Shown piece after piece: positions 14,530 to 26,822 of a stretch of DNA of 64,000 nt. A model generated the notes under the pieces. It made no database searches and was not told where the DNA came from. It was given only the letters and a program-made list of their open reading frames with translations. The DNA is taken from the NCBI GenBank assembly GCA_964057225.1, contig OZ059897.1, forward strand, positions 6,758,001-6,822,000, written 5' to 3'. Each line of letters opens with the position of its first letter. The stretch's first letter is position 1. A program made the position numbers and the translations under genes. Origin of the DNA: Auanema rhodensis (lineage: Eukaryota; Nematoda; Chromadorea; Rhabditida; Rhabditidae).

Positions 14530-17500
14530 TTAAAAGGCTTGGGTGAGCATGTGTCGTTGGGCTAGAAGACGTGTACAACCGGCTTTTTGCCTGAAATGAA
14601 GCAGGTTTATTAGAAACAAGTAAGATAAAAGAAAATATTTTAAAGCTAATCATGAATGAAATTAGTTTGCTTTTTTTCAATTAAAGTGGCAAGATATTAC
14701 CTGTAGTGTGGGAGAACTCTGAAAGGTTGTCCATGGCCAGGAACAACCCAATCAGACATACAGATAATGAGATTGGCATTCTGTCGCTTAATAGCTGCAT
14801 CCCAAACTCCATCTTCAGCCATAATGTCCTTCTGAAAGGAATACAGAAATGAGACGAAAGATCAACATTTTAAATACAAACCTTGTCGCTAATCATTGAC
14901 TCGCTTGGAATCAAATCTCCGGCTACAGCCATGGTACCATATCCAGCTACATTATGAATGAGAACAGTGAGATCATGTTGGCTGTGTCCAGGAGTCTTCC
15001 AAACTTCAATGTTTTGTGATAGCTTGCGGTATGGTCTCTAGAACATTAATTCAATTATTAAAAAGTTTTTGAAAGATAACATACTTCTCTGAGCTCAGTT
15101 GGTGTAACATGACGTCCTATGTATTCCAAAGAATGGAATAAGATTGGCTTTTGAGCAAAGAAGTTCATGTTACCCATGAAACCTGGGTGACCGTGAGTGA
15201 TGACAACAGAATTGATTTGATCCAAAGTTACAGATTCTTTAGATAAACCTAAAACAGAAATACTTAATAAAATTGTTGAAATGAGTTGGAATTAATCTAT
15301 TTTCTAATTTATTTTTACTTTGATTTCTAAGAATTAAGCTGGTAGCATGAAGATATTTTGGTAGACATCACATGAACGTTGTATAGACGTTTTGAGTTTT
15401 GTCATCTTTGAAAGCAGCATTAAGCATTTGTCTGATTTCGTTGTTACGAACATCATTGAAGCAATACCAAAGTAGTATGAGAAGCCATATCTGAGCAATA
15501 GATAGAGCTGCTGCGATAGCAGCTAGTACTAAAGCTCCCATGTTAATTGTAGCTTTATGATCATAAAAGTCAATGTTAAATCCTTTAGCTATCACATTTC
15601 CAATGTTTTCTGATGCTGTTATGATGAAATAAACCAAGAACACCGTTATGGCTATACATAGAACAACAGTGGTGACTTTGAGAACAATCTTTGGCACGAT
15701 GAATACAGATTTTTCGCGTGCAAAGCCATACAAGGAAGCTACAATACAAAACATATGAAGTACATAGAGTGCTCCAACACAGCTAACAGATGAGGTGGCA
15801 AACAAATTGAATCTGTCAATGAAAGTATATGTTTTATGATGTATAGTATAGTTAGGATATACCCATATTCATGTAGTAATTGAATTGTTTTCAGAAAAGC
15901 AATTGTGAGAAATGCTGTATCGAATAAGCCAATAACGGAACCGATTGTTCGATATCGTTTACCTACACAGTATACTGTAGGGTTTAGGTCGAGATCTGCT
16001 ACATCCATTCTCATTCTCATGAACTCACAAAATATTTATGGAGATGGCCTTATAGAAAGCCTTGAATTCAAGCTCAAGTTTCAAGCTGGTTAAGTTTTGA
16101 ATAGGGATTATATTGATAAGGAAAATGATTATGAAGTGAATGGATGGGTCGTCAAGAACAGAATACACTAGACTGCTGGATGAAGTAAAGTTTGACTACA
16201 GATGATGATGAGATGAAGGCGACAACTTCTCTTACTCTTCTTCATGCACACATAAAGTTGTGAAGAACAGCTATTGCTTTGAAGAGTTTAGAGAGTCTGA
16301 GACCACAACTAGAAAAGAGAAGAAGATGATGAAAGAAAAAGAAACGAAGAGAGAAGTAGGTTGGAGCAGACGACAACGACGAGAACAAGATATAGTGAAT
16401 TGGCGAAGAAGAAAAAGAAGTAGAAGAAGATGTTGTATATGGAAGATGAAGTATTACAAGATGTTTGAAGATTATGAACGTTGTTGAATATTTCAAAGTT
16501 TTTCCTACTCGTCAACTACATATTCGGCACGTCAACCGGATGTGCATGGCGGACTTTCAAATCTTATTTAGTTACCTAACTAAGTAGATTGAATATGGCA
16601 GCTTAGGAAAGATGCGAAAAGAATATTGAAATGTTCCTTCAAAGACATCATCGAGAAAGTCGAGTACCTCACTCGTAATCATCCGACATTCGTTTTGGTT
16701 TTTCCTTTTCAAAGTGCACAGAAAACTTTTTTTTTGCCTTCAGATCAAAGATGAAGCACAAGTAGTAGCGTGAGTTTCTGATTTGCCAAACTATCTGTTG
16801 AGTCCGTGTCCAATGCTTATGAGGCTGTTGGAGATTTTGCTATGTTGAAGCTTCTTCCTTGTCTTGTTTCAGAGCTACTTTCATTTCTACTTTTTTGAAT
16901 TTGTTTTACATTAAAATTGAATATTGTTGAACAACATCAGATGCTTAAAATTCTAATGTTAAACTAACAAACATCAAAAAAAAAGAAGATGTTTTTTCGA
17001 TCCAAAATTAAGTTAAAATATTAGAAAATGCCACTGATGGAAGAGGAAGCTATTGCGCCTAATTATGAATGCTTACCAAAAACAACTTAAAGCCTAATTA
17101 GGCAACAGCTTATGGGCATTTTAAAAATTGTTCTTTTCGGCTTTTTAAGCGGAAAAAACTTTGGAACCGAAAAATAAACTATCAGCACGGAGAGTTGAAT
17201 AGACCAAATCTAAATCGACATCCGCATAGCAGAGGTGATGCTTCAAAAATCATTCGAAATACGTTTTTTTTTGTTGCAAAAAACAAAATGCCAAAAGAAA
17301 ATAATTTTCTTTGACAAGGGCACAGGAAATTAATGATTTTTTGAGAATTGAATTGAAGAAACAAGAAAATTTCTTTAAAACGTACTATGAAGAAGACGTT
17401 CAGTGTCACTTGATGATCCAGTATCTACCAAAACGATGTATCCATTGTCATTAATAAGGGTGATAGCTCCAACAGCTTCCAATTGAGCATCCTGTAAAAT

Positions 17501-18612
17501 CAAATTATGAATCAATCTAATCAAATGTTTGTTGAGTTACTTACCTTAAGTTGTCTAATGCTACCAGCTTGGAGAATGCTAACATTAACAGAATTCTTAG
17601 GAGCACTGGTTGATGTCCAGAGACGAGCCCAAGCATTTGGTTTGGTGGTACTTGGCTCAGGAGTGGTGCGTGGGGTTGTTGTTCTGAAAAAAATAAAACA
17701 ATCAGTTTTATTAAAATTAAAATTAAATTTAAAACATACGTGGTAGTGGTTGTTGTAGTTGTTGTAGCACGGGTCGTGGTAGTAGGGGCTTCAGTGGTTG
17801 TTGTGGTCGTTGGCTCGGTGGTGGTCGTGACAGCGATTTCTCGATTAGCGATAGTTTGCCATGTTGTGCTGAAGAATGAGAGATAATTAAAAAGTTAAAC
17901 TGTTTAAAATGATTACCGGTCCTTGATGTACCATGGAGCTTTTTTGGTGCTGCCGGAAAGAGAATTCCATTTTACTGGGGCTTGAGTAGGAGTGACAGTA
18001 TTCCAGTTAAATGGTGGTCTGGCAGATGAAGCACGAACTGAAACTTCTTTCATTATTCACGTTTGAATGTCAGATATTCATACTTTGAGGACGATTTGGC
18101 ATTCCACGGTTCATGTTGTCACGGCAACAGATGGATCGTCCCAATACAAACGATTGGTCACAGAGATATCCTACTGGACAATCTCCAATGCTTGATGGTC
18201 TACAGTAAGCATAGTCCGAAGACAGAAGAAGAGGTTCAGCTCCAAATGGACATACTGAAATGAAGAATATGAGAAATCAAATTTTTGTTCTCATTTGTAT
18301 AGAAAAAAATCTTTAAGACTGAAATAGTCTCACGGACATGAAGGTTAGTTTCAGCGTTGAAGCATAGTCTCACAGCAATCTTTTAATTTCTTTCAAAAAT
18401 CTTTTTTTTTTCTATTTATATTTATCTAAAATTCTTTATATATATATGTATCGTATATAGAAAGAATTATATATATAGATCGTGATCATGGATATGTATA
18501 CATAGGACATGTACTTTCACGTACCCTCTTAAGACCATGTTCAATGATTTAAGCTTATCATATTTCAGATTTGTTTGAATAGATTTCATACCGTTTGTAA
18601 CCTTCTCTCTCA

Positions 18613-18662
<50 letters not shown>

Positions 18663-19698
18663 ATCGTTCATCCATAAGATATATCTTCATTTTTTTCTGT
18701 TTTATTGTCAAACTCTCCTGTATCTCTCTTGTACATTCAATTTGAACTTTTTTCATTTTCACAGAGATTTATCGTCCTTTTATTTTTACAATACAACTAC
18801 AAATGGCTAGCTATAGTACTGTGTTTAAAGAGATCGAGAAGCGTGAGATCGATATATACATACCGCTAAGCCTTTTTTCTATATAATTTTCAAATATTAG
18901 TGAACGTTTATCCTTTCGGAATATGACCTTTCGTTTGTTTTTTCGTCTTTTTTTTTGTCATTCACATGTCTTAAATCATATGATGAAGATGTTGCTGTCG
19001 AGAAAGAAAAAGCTTTACCTTTTCAAACTCAATAGGTGAATGTAGCTTTCAACTATCTTGACCACTTGACTGTGTGCAATTCATAGAATTGAAACTACTA
19101 TACATTCACAAAGCCTAGATAGATTCATCAAGATTCCGTTTCAAACACACACACACACACACAAAAGTAGATGGATAGATACCCACGATTCGAGTAAGCA
19201 TAGGACGACAAAAAACAGAAACAATCAACATGCTATCTAAGCTGTTACAGCCTATTATAGCAAGCTTATATAAGATATTCTTGAATTTTTGCTTACAGAC
19301 TCAATGCATTCACAACGAGTTGACCAATATTTTCTTTTTATTTCAAATAACTTAAAAAGGATCATATGTATATTGACTGAAGGAATTGAGACGTGATTGT
19401 GTTGCGTGAACACTTGTATCTCATATTTCTTTTCTCACTTTTTCTCTTTTTCTTTCTCAGAAAAACCTACAATTATTGAACTGGGTGGATGTGTTCAATT
19501 GATTTTTTCTTGGAGAAGAGAGGAACGTTTTCTAGCGATTGACAATCAAAAAACAATTTTGTGAAAGAAAATAGATAAATCCATTGACCTTTTGCGTATA
19601 AGTTTCTTCTATAGATTGAGCAAAATACATGTCGCATTGTGCAATTACTATGAAGAAAATAAAACGGTGAGCATATATAGGTGAGAGATGAGGTTTCA

Positions 19699-19782
<84 letters not shown>

Positions 19783-22268
19783 CATATCGCCTAAAGAGAG
19801 TAGTGAAAGAGAAAAATAGGAACTGTTGAGAGTAAAGATCGACGATGGGTGTGGTTGTGAACACAGACAACGACGATTGTCTAATGTTCTGAGAGCTGTG
19901 AAGGAAGGTGCGAAGTTTTCTAGCATGTAGGTGACAGTTACTTTGCGTTATCAATCAGAATGAACACTTCTTACTCAAGTAGATGAAGAGGAAAAAGAAG
20001 ATGAGCAGAAGATATGAGTTGACGATAAGCAAATTTGCATAGCGGTCACCTGAGAGATAATTCTGATGTAAGATGATGACGTGTGAAGAAGATGAGAAAA
20101 AGCTAACATCTTCAGACTGTCACTCTTGAAGCCATTAAAGGTTCAATAATAAGAATTTCATAGAAATATTTTTCTAATGAACGTCTTACTGTAAAGCGTT
20201 AGTGTACAAACTTATGAACAGCTTATTTGAGCGTATTGTACCGTTTAAGTCATCTTCTTCCTTATTCTCTTTAAACCTAAGTTGTCGTTTAAGCTTAAAG
20301 TCAATGATCAATAGCTTTTCCTTACCAACAAATGACGTCATATAGGAAGTGTATATACATATATACATATGTATGTTTGTATTTAGATGACAAACACCTC
20401 TCCCACCCAATTTTGTCCCTAAACATCAACATCGTCTTGCCAAGTTGTAATACTTAAACCTTTTTTCAACCCTACAGCAAGATGCTTAGGTAATAGCGAA
20501 TAGCTGAAGTATTGACGTAATACGATACATATAGAAGAATCAAATAGAATCATTGAGATATCTGCATAAACGTGGGCATACAATAACTTAAAGCCATGTA
20601 GATATGAGAGTGAAATGTAGACAGAGGATGAGCTAAAGAGAGAGAGAGACTAGAGAGGTGAGAACAAAAGAGTTTCAGATAGAATCTCCATTTGCACGTG
20701 CTCTGCCTCGAGTTTGTGAAAGCTTAAGCTTTGATTAATCTAAAGAGTTCATAAGATTTTCATCAGAAAAGTCAATTGTCTTGACCATCATCGCACCCCA
20801 TTTCTTCTCTTGCTATATCATTTCATTTTCTTTGAAAATCTACGAGTACAAAACCAAAAATAACAGAAAAAGCTGTAAATATACAGTGATTGACCAGTGT
20901 CAAAGTTTGCTGATAGGCAAGAGACAGATGAAAGAAAAAAAAATAAGAAGAAGGAAAGATTAATGAGCGTGGACAACAAACTATTTGCCTCCAATTCATA
21001 GCAATATCTTTCGCAGTAGACAAGCTTCCTTCCGACAGCTTTTTCTCATTTTTTATCGAAATCTTTCTTCTTTAGAACAAACAAATTGAAATGTCTTCAT
21101 CACATTTATTCTTTCGCATCATCATCATGATCTTCTCATCATCTTCCTTCCCGAATCCTCACGCAAGCTGTTAGCAAGGGAACGACGTTGGTATGACGTT
21201 AAGGCCGTTTCGACAATATTCTCTCACTCGTATCTCACATAAGCTGACCTTTAACATTGAAAAAGCTAATGTAAATAGTCCGTGAAGCTTCTATCGCCCT
21301 ACTGACTATCGCTCGAGGCGTGTTTCCGATTTTGCTGGCCGTTCTGTCGACTTTCTTTATCGCTTTCCGAGAGATTTTAATGGGATTAAACGTTTCTTCG
21401 TCGTCTTCCTCGCAATCATTAGACAAATGAGAGAAAAAACAGATGAAAACGGTAAAAACCCATATAAGACGAAGAAGAAGCTGAGAGAACGAATACGGTA
21501 CAAATGAGAATTTTGGGTTTTTTCTTGTTTTCACAACGAATTAGCGCTTACCGCGTGAGATTGTGGATATAACGAAGGTACGTGCCCACATTTCAGATGT
21601 CACTTTCACGATATGATCGTGATATAAGTAAAATGGGCGAAAAGCTAAGCTCATATTAACAACTTTTCTTAACCTTCTCGCGCATACAGCATTTTTTAGC
21701 AAAAAATGTTGAACTGACCGTCTTGGCGACGAGTTGTAGTCGTTGGAGCATGGGTGGTCGTTGTTGTAGTCGAGCTCGTTGTTGTCGTTGGTCTGGCTTT
21801 TATTCCAGCTGGAGCAAGAGTTGCCGCTGGCTTTTCATTTCCGAAACCGAATAATCTGAGAAAAACGTTCAAATATCCACAAGATCGTCATATATCAAAA
21901 GGATATTACCTTAAAATAGTTCCAGCTATATCACCTTCTCCAATAGAGTTGTCGTCGGGTAAGCTCTTTCTACTAGCCAAAATCCATTGTCGTAATTGTT
22001 CTGTTGTTGCTGGGGTAGAAAAAACTGAAAATTTATAAGTTTATGAAAGGAAATAGCTGTTAAAGCATTTAATTCTCAAATAGATGCAACAGTTTGAGAA
22101 ACATAGTGTGCTTTTCTGCTTTTCGTATAGTAAATGAAGTATTTGAGACAATACATACTGTTTATATACAGAAAATATATGATAAATGATAAAAGTTTGA
22201 AGAGAAGTAATTAACTAACCTGGAAGAACAAGTAGAAATCCAAGTAAGAAATTGCTCGTCAATCGCAT
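14530..22268 (-). CDS. Secreted mucin-like protein with cysteine module and MBLAC1-like metallo-beta-lactamase domain
   Basis: Twelve exons (22268-22220, 22024-21910, 21855-21719, 18254-18084, 18037-17917, 17868-17740, 17683-17545, 17491-17386, 15248-15085, 15037-14882, 14831-14701, 14590-14530) join in frame to 492 residues. Order: signal peptide (1-19), short N-terminal region, Thr-rich linker, a cysteine module resembling the nematode lustrin repeat (about 101-155, with GDCPVGYLCDQ and SICCRD), a second long Thr-rich linker, then a metallo-beta-lactamase fold from about 285 to 480. The fold resembles MBLAC1: TGSSSDTERLL, THGHPGFMGN (His339/341 region), TPGHSQHDL (His395), AGDL (Asp418), PGHG (His462). 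The usual HxHxDH zinc motif reads HGHPGF, so the Asp and last His are replaced. Thr-rich linkers suggest O-glycosylation and an extracellular place of action. Intron 3 is 3.46 kb and intron 8 is 2.1 kb, the latter holding another gene. Confidence 0.88.
15368..16020 (-). CDS. Four-helix membrane protein nested in an intron
   Basis: Two exons (16020-15863 and 15812-15368; GTATAT donor, TTGACAG acceptor) encode 200 residues. Four hydrophobic segments lie at about 28-48, 56-84, 95-118 and 140-168; the termini are hydrophilic and there is no cleavable signal, a tetraspan/MARVEL-like plan. The conserved-looking C-terminal part, WYCFNDVRNNEIRQML, would be cytosolic. The gene lies entirely within the 2.1-kb eighth intron of the metallo-beta-lactamase-like gene, in the same orientation. 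It has its own ATG and stop, so it is more likely a nested gene than a cassette exon. No precise family was recognised. Confidence 0.75.
18614..18661. repeat. (CT)n microsatellite in intron 3 of the lactamase-like gene
   Basis: About 24 uninterrupted CT units on the + strand, within the 3.46-kb intron. The same intron holds an (AC)n tract near 19146-19164 and the longer (GA)n tract at 19704-19780. Confidence 0.9.
19704..19780. repeat. Long (GA)n microsatellite
   Basis: Roughly 38 uninterrupted GA units on the + strand, the longest dinucleotide tract in the window, inside an intron of the minus-strand lactamase-like gene. Ser-Leu reading frames across it are artefacts. Confidence 0.95.
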
Positions 22269-23975
22269 TTTCACAATCCTTTAGTTTATATAATATATAT
22301 TGTGTATATGTTGTGCGTGGGTGAGATAAATTGAGAGAATGAGAGTTCAATATATGGAAGATCTGATGAAGAGGTTTGAAACTAATTCAATTCTTTGAAA
22401 TTGAATAAATATTTCCAACAAATATTATCAGCTTTAGGCTTAGAATTAATCAGACGGTGTGAATCGGATGGGGGACTGTGAAGGTAATGAGGGAGGGAAA
22501 AGGGGGAGTAACAGGAGGGTGTCAATTGGTCTCGTCGGTAGACGATAACGATTCGTCTCCTTATATAGTCTCCACCTTCTCATCGTCCAGCCCACCATAG
22601 TTGACGCAAAAACCTCAAGACCTTCTATCTCTTTCTCTCTTTGCTCGGGGTTGAGCAATATGGAAGGAGTAAGTAAAGATCATGTAAAAGATGAGAGACA
22701 CAGATTGTAGTGTAGAAAAAGAAAATACGAGAGATATGACAGGAAGGTGAGAAGAAAGAGAGAGTGAGAAAAAGAGCAAAAGAGAAAGAGAGAGAGAGAG
22801 GCAAGAATGAAAGAAACATCTTCCAACGTGAGCATTGCCACCAATGGTCAGTTTTGTCTTTTTCTTTGTTTGGAAGTACCAGAAACTGAATACATAACAA
22901 GTACACAAATCATTTCCATCATCTAAAACGAAACTTTGTCATAACTTATATATATAAATAGTTAGATATATAACTATATAACTATATAATTAATAATAGT
23001 TTAGAGCAATTCTCACTTTCGTATATGTGAAGAATACGGTAGCATGAGGGTTTTTTTTTCTTTCCTTTCTTTTTCCCCAAATAAGGTGCTTAAAACCTCA
23101 AACGGATTTTAACAAAATTCACAAAAAAGAAAACAATACCTGGATTATATGTGATCGTTTAAGATGATTCTATTCTTTTTATTTTTCTTCTAAAATTTGT
23201 TTTACAAAACAGCGGAAACGACCGGTACAACAACATCAAAATGAATTAAATGAGGTTCACGTAGAAAGGCGCCAAAATAACGTGAACGACGATTTCAAAA
23301 AAAAAAAAAACAATTATTATTATTATATTTTATATAATAAAATATATAAAATACAAATATTATAAATACAAAAAAAATATAAAATGAACTATAAACTTCA
23401 AAAAATATTTTATTTGAGAATACAAAACAGATTTGACGTTCTTCACAGATATTTACAGATCATTTTCTCAATTAATTTGCACAACACGAGGTGTTTCTTT
23501 TAAGTCAAAAAGCAATAAAAATACAAAAAAAAAGTAATGTCAATAGCTCATTTTTAATCTTTTTACTTGTTTAGGTATTATTCATAGATAATTCATCCCG
23601 ATTCACCATCAATCTTCATTTTTACCTCTTCTTCCACCCATGTCCAATTCTACATCCTTTTCAGTCTCTTTCAATCTCTCCCTCTCTCTCTCTCTATCTT
23701 TCTCTCTCTTTCTCTCTCTCATTACTTTAACATATGGTCCCTCTAAGTGAACTCCATCCCCAAAGAACAATTCCTCTCTTACTATTGAAAATATAATAAT
23801 CGTACATTCCCATAATGCATCTGAAGATGTCTTCATTGAGAGCTTTTTGGCATAAAAACTAAAGTTTCACTCCCTTTTCTCTCTTTCTTTCCCTCTTTAT
23901 GTACACAAAAATCACAATAAAAAAATTATTATTATTATTATTATATCTCTTTATTCTATAAATATCCATTTGAAT
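22269..23975. other. Upstream region of the lactamase-like gene
   Basis: This contains the candidate TATA box, a purine-rich stretch at 22,650-22,810 and AT-rich DNA from 22,930 to 23,600. On the minus strand AATAAA occurs about 30-40 bases before the candidate exon ending at 23976, so a minus-strand transcript may end near 23,940. No gene was recognised. Confidence 0.5.
22555..22568 (-). promoter_or_regulatory. Candidate TATA box
   Basis: On the minus strand the sequence reads GACTATATAAGGAG about 295 bases upstream of the ATG of the lactamase-like gene, facing it. The context is GC-balanced and lies outside the GA-rich tract upstream. It fits a TATA-type core promoter, but no transcription start can be read from sequence alone. 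Confidence 0.35.
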
Positions 23976-24097
23976 TCATTTTAACCCGCGAAATGTTCGT
24001 CCGCCAAATGGCTGTTCAGTTCCGGTGCAAGAAAAATTGCGTTCAAACTTTGTGAATGCCTTATATGGTTCAGTCAGTTCAGTCGGTAAAACTATCT
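23976..24097 (-). CDS. Possible terminal exon of an unidentified minus-strand gene
   Basis: After a CATACAG acceptor at 24098, one minus-strand frame stays open for 40 codons (starting EIVLPTELTEPYK and ending GGRTFRGLK) and then stops. AATAAA follows about 35 bases later. Base composition is less AT-rich than the flanks. A short possible preceding exon (24184 downwards) ends in a GTAAGC donor 59 bases upstream, but no start codon in that frame was found. The opposite strand is also open over part of this stretch, so the call is weak. Confidence 0.25.
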
Positions 24098-25767
24098 CTG
24101 TATGTATGACTACTCTTAGATTTCTATAATATTTTCGATATCTTGTTATATTTTCTTTGCTTACCTGTCTGTCTGCAGACATAACATTCCCTGTTCTCTC
24201 AGTTACATTGGTTCATCGTGCGTGTACGCTTATTGTGAACAAACTTTCGGAACCAAAGTAAACAAATTCAACGAAAGTTGCAAAGTTGAGTGCATAAAAA
24301 TATTTGGACAGAGAGCATAAAGTATAAAGGTTAAAAGTAGATTATCACATATTTTGTATAATATTCTTGAAAATGTATTTCTTATATAGCAGTAGCTTCA
24401 TCATATAGAGATTCTGAAGAATATGCTTCAAATTGAGATTATTTACTCTCGATGAACAGATTTGACTTCGCTCGTCCGTCGGCCTGGTATTCTGTCTCTT
24501 TCAAAAATCATTCCGTAAATTTTGGGAAAATGATATTGAAATGACAAACGAAATCTAACAACGAAATGGTAAGGAGTGAGGGAAGGGAGAGTTTGAGGTC
24601 AACTAGCACCCTATTATTGTGCAAAAAGAAGTAGTTTTGATCTTTGTATCTGTCTGGTTTGAACTATAAACTTAGTAAATGCAGCATTTTCTGTTGTATG
24701 TTGTTGCTTTGAATCTCAAATTTTGTTGGCGAATAGTTTAGACATGTGATTCTTCACTATTCAGACATTCTGAATACAAATGAATCGCTCAGCTGTTTTT
24801 TCTCTTTACAATTAGATTTCTTTACTTTCGCACTCACAGTGCAGTGAGAAAGACTATTGTGTTATAACTGAAAATTAATAAAAAAAAATGAGATCGATTC
24901 AAATTTGCACAATCTGCTGAAGTCAGATGCTACAGCAAATGCTTTAGCTTAATTTTTTTCCAAGTTGGCGAGTGAAAAGTAAGCAAAAGGTGAGGAGAAT
25001 CGCTGTTTTCGAACGTCGGCTGTTGGATAAAAACGAACAACGACGATAAACCGGGTGGCAAAAAGTTGAGAAGATCACGTTGACCCCAATTGACACGTGA
25101 AAGCTTTGGGAATAATCGTATAAGGAAGTTTTTTTGCGAACCATAAAACAATGGATTGTTTTAGTCAAATGGGTGTGAAATTGAGCACCAATATTTGCAG
25201 TGAAAAACGATTACACTCAAATAAATAGATGTTTTTGTTGTTTATTTCTTTGAAATACTAACTATTCTTTCATAAAATTATAATTAATTTGGTTATTTAA
25301 TAATAGAATTGTAGTATATTTATCTAATTGAATACTATTTCGCTGCTAACTAGGTGCAAAGTTTAGTGAAAGATGTGTCAATAAACAGTTTGAAAGTCAA
25401 CAATCAGCTCTTCTTCTGACTTTGATAATTGCCGTTTGCGGAAACTGTCAACGTCTTCTAACATCATCTCTGCTCGCCAGACACATCATCCTCTTCTTCG
25501 TCGTCATCATTATCGCCTTCTTCACCTGATTGCCTTTCCCTAACTACCTCAGAAGCTCAGAAGAGATGATAGCTCTTGAAGATTGATGAAGATACTCTGT
25601 TGTACGTTTCGACTCTCTCCTTTATGCCAACATAGACTTATAAGAAGGTGAGTAAATCGTATGGTAATCGTATGACCATAACAAGCTTTCATTCAACATT
25701 AAGCTTCAAGTCATCTTTGGTTTCTTTCTTTCTCTCTTTCTCTCTCTCTCCTTCTGTCTCTTTACAC

Positions 25768-25816
<49 letters not shown>

Positions 25817-26822
25817 GCTTGCTTTATATTTCCAGAGTTTTGTCTCAAATATGGTCAACTATCAGAGAAATTATAATGTATAAGCAGTGTCGTAAGGCTT
25901 TATAAAGTTTGTCACTTCGTATACTTTGTACTCATATATTTCTCACCTAGAAATGTTATAATTCTGTGTGAAAACTTCATCCTCTTCTCGTTGTTTTTTT
26001 AAAAACACGAATAGTCAGTTTCTATTTAAGCTTTGCACTTTTGATAAACGAAAAAGGACATCGAGACACACGTAGTAGCAGCACATCTATTTGCTCATCA
26101 TGTTACGAAAAAATTGTCGCTATGCTTCAAAGAGATTATATACGTGTTCGAATATTCTTTGCAAGTTGGTTTTTTGTTGGGAAAAAAGCATTTCTTCAAA
26201 GATGAGCTGAAACAAAGTTTTAAAGTTTTTCAGCAACATCTTTCAACTATATTTCAACATTTCCATATAGCATGATGTTCGGACATATGGGAGCTATGTA
26301 CTTCAGGATCATCAAAAGCGGAGGTTACCGTTCGGTGTTCGTCGGCTACTGCCACTTCAAACAAATGTCTCTCACTTCCTCTCAAAATCAAAATTTTAAT
26401 AAAAAGAAGTCAATGAGGGGGAAAATGTCGAACTTTTTTTCTGAGCTATTGAATCATCTTTTTCGAGCCTCTGACTATACGAACAGTCAACTTTTCTAAG
26501 CTATTGTATAACATCTACGTTAACACATCCTTCGAAATTAGGTAAACTGTTCAAATAAACAAAAAAAAGTTGTTAGAATTTTTTTTTGTTGGAAAAAAAA
26601 TTGAAAATAAAAATATAAAATAATAAATAAACTAATAAATATAATAAATTATTACTTAAAAATACATAAAAAGATTAGAAAAATAATAATTAGATGAATA
26701 TGAAGGATGATATATATCTATTCATATTTCTAATTGTTTTTGTTTATTTTTTTTATTAAATTTCGGTAACTTATTCTACCCGTAAGACGATCATATTTTG
26801 GCATTTTTTCCTTATTTCTTAA
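24098..26822. other. Intergenic, no gene recognised
   Basis: AT-rich DNA with a CT-rich patch at 25,420-25,830 that includes a (CT)n tract at about 25776-25811. Overlapping minus-strand frames at 24930-25168 and a plus-strand frame at 26272-26499 are open for 70-75 codons. They have no splice context, no recognisable domain and competing open frames. Confidence 0.5.

Noticed and set aside
21235-21534. 99-codon minus-strand frame with a hydrophobic start inside intron 3 of the lactamase-like gene
   Set aside because: The basic C-terminal part has no recognisable motif, there is no supporting splice context, and host exons join across it without frame change.
24005-24088. Plus-strand frame NVRPPNGCSVPVQEKL opposite the minus-strand exon candidate
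   Set aside because: There is no splice acceptor upstream and no start codon; the minus-strand reading has an acceptor, a stop and a poly(A) signal.
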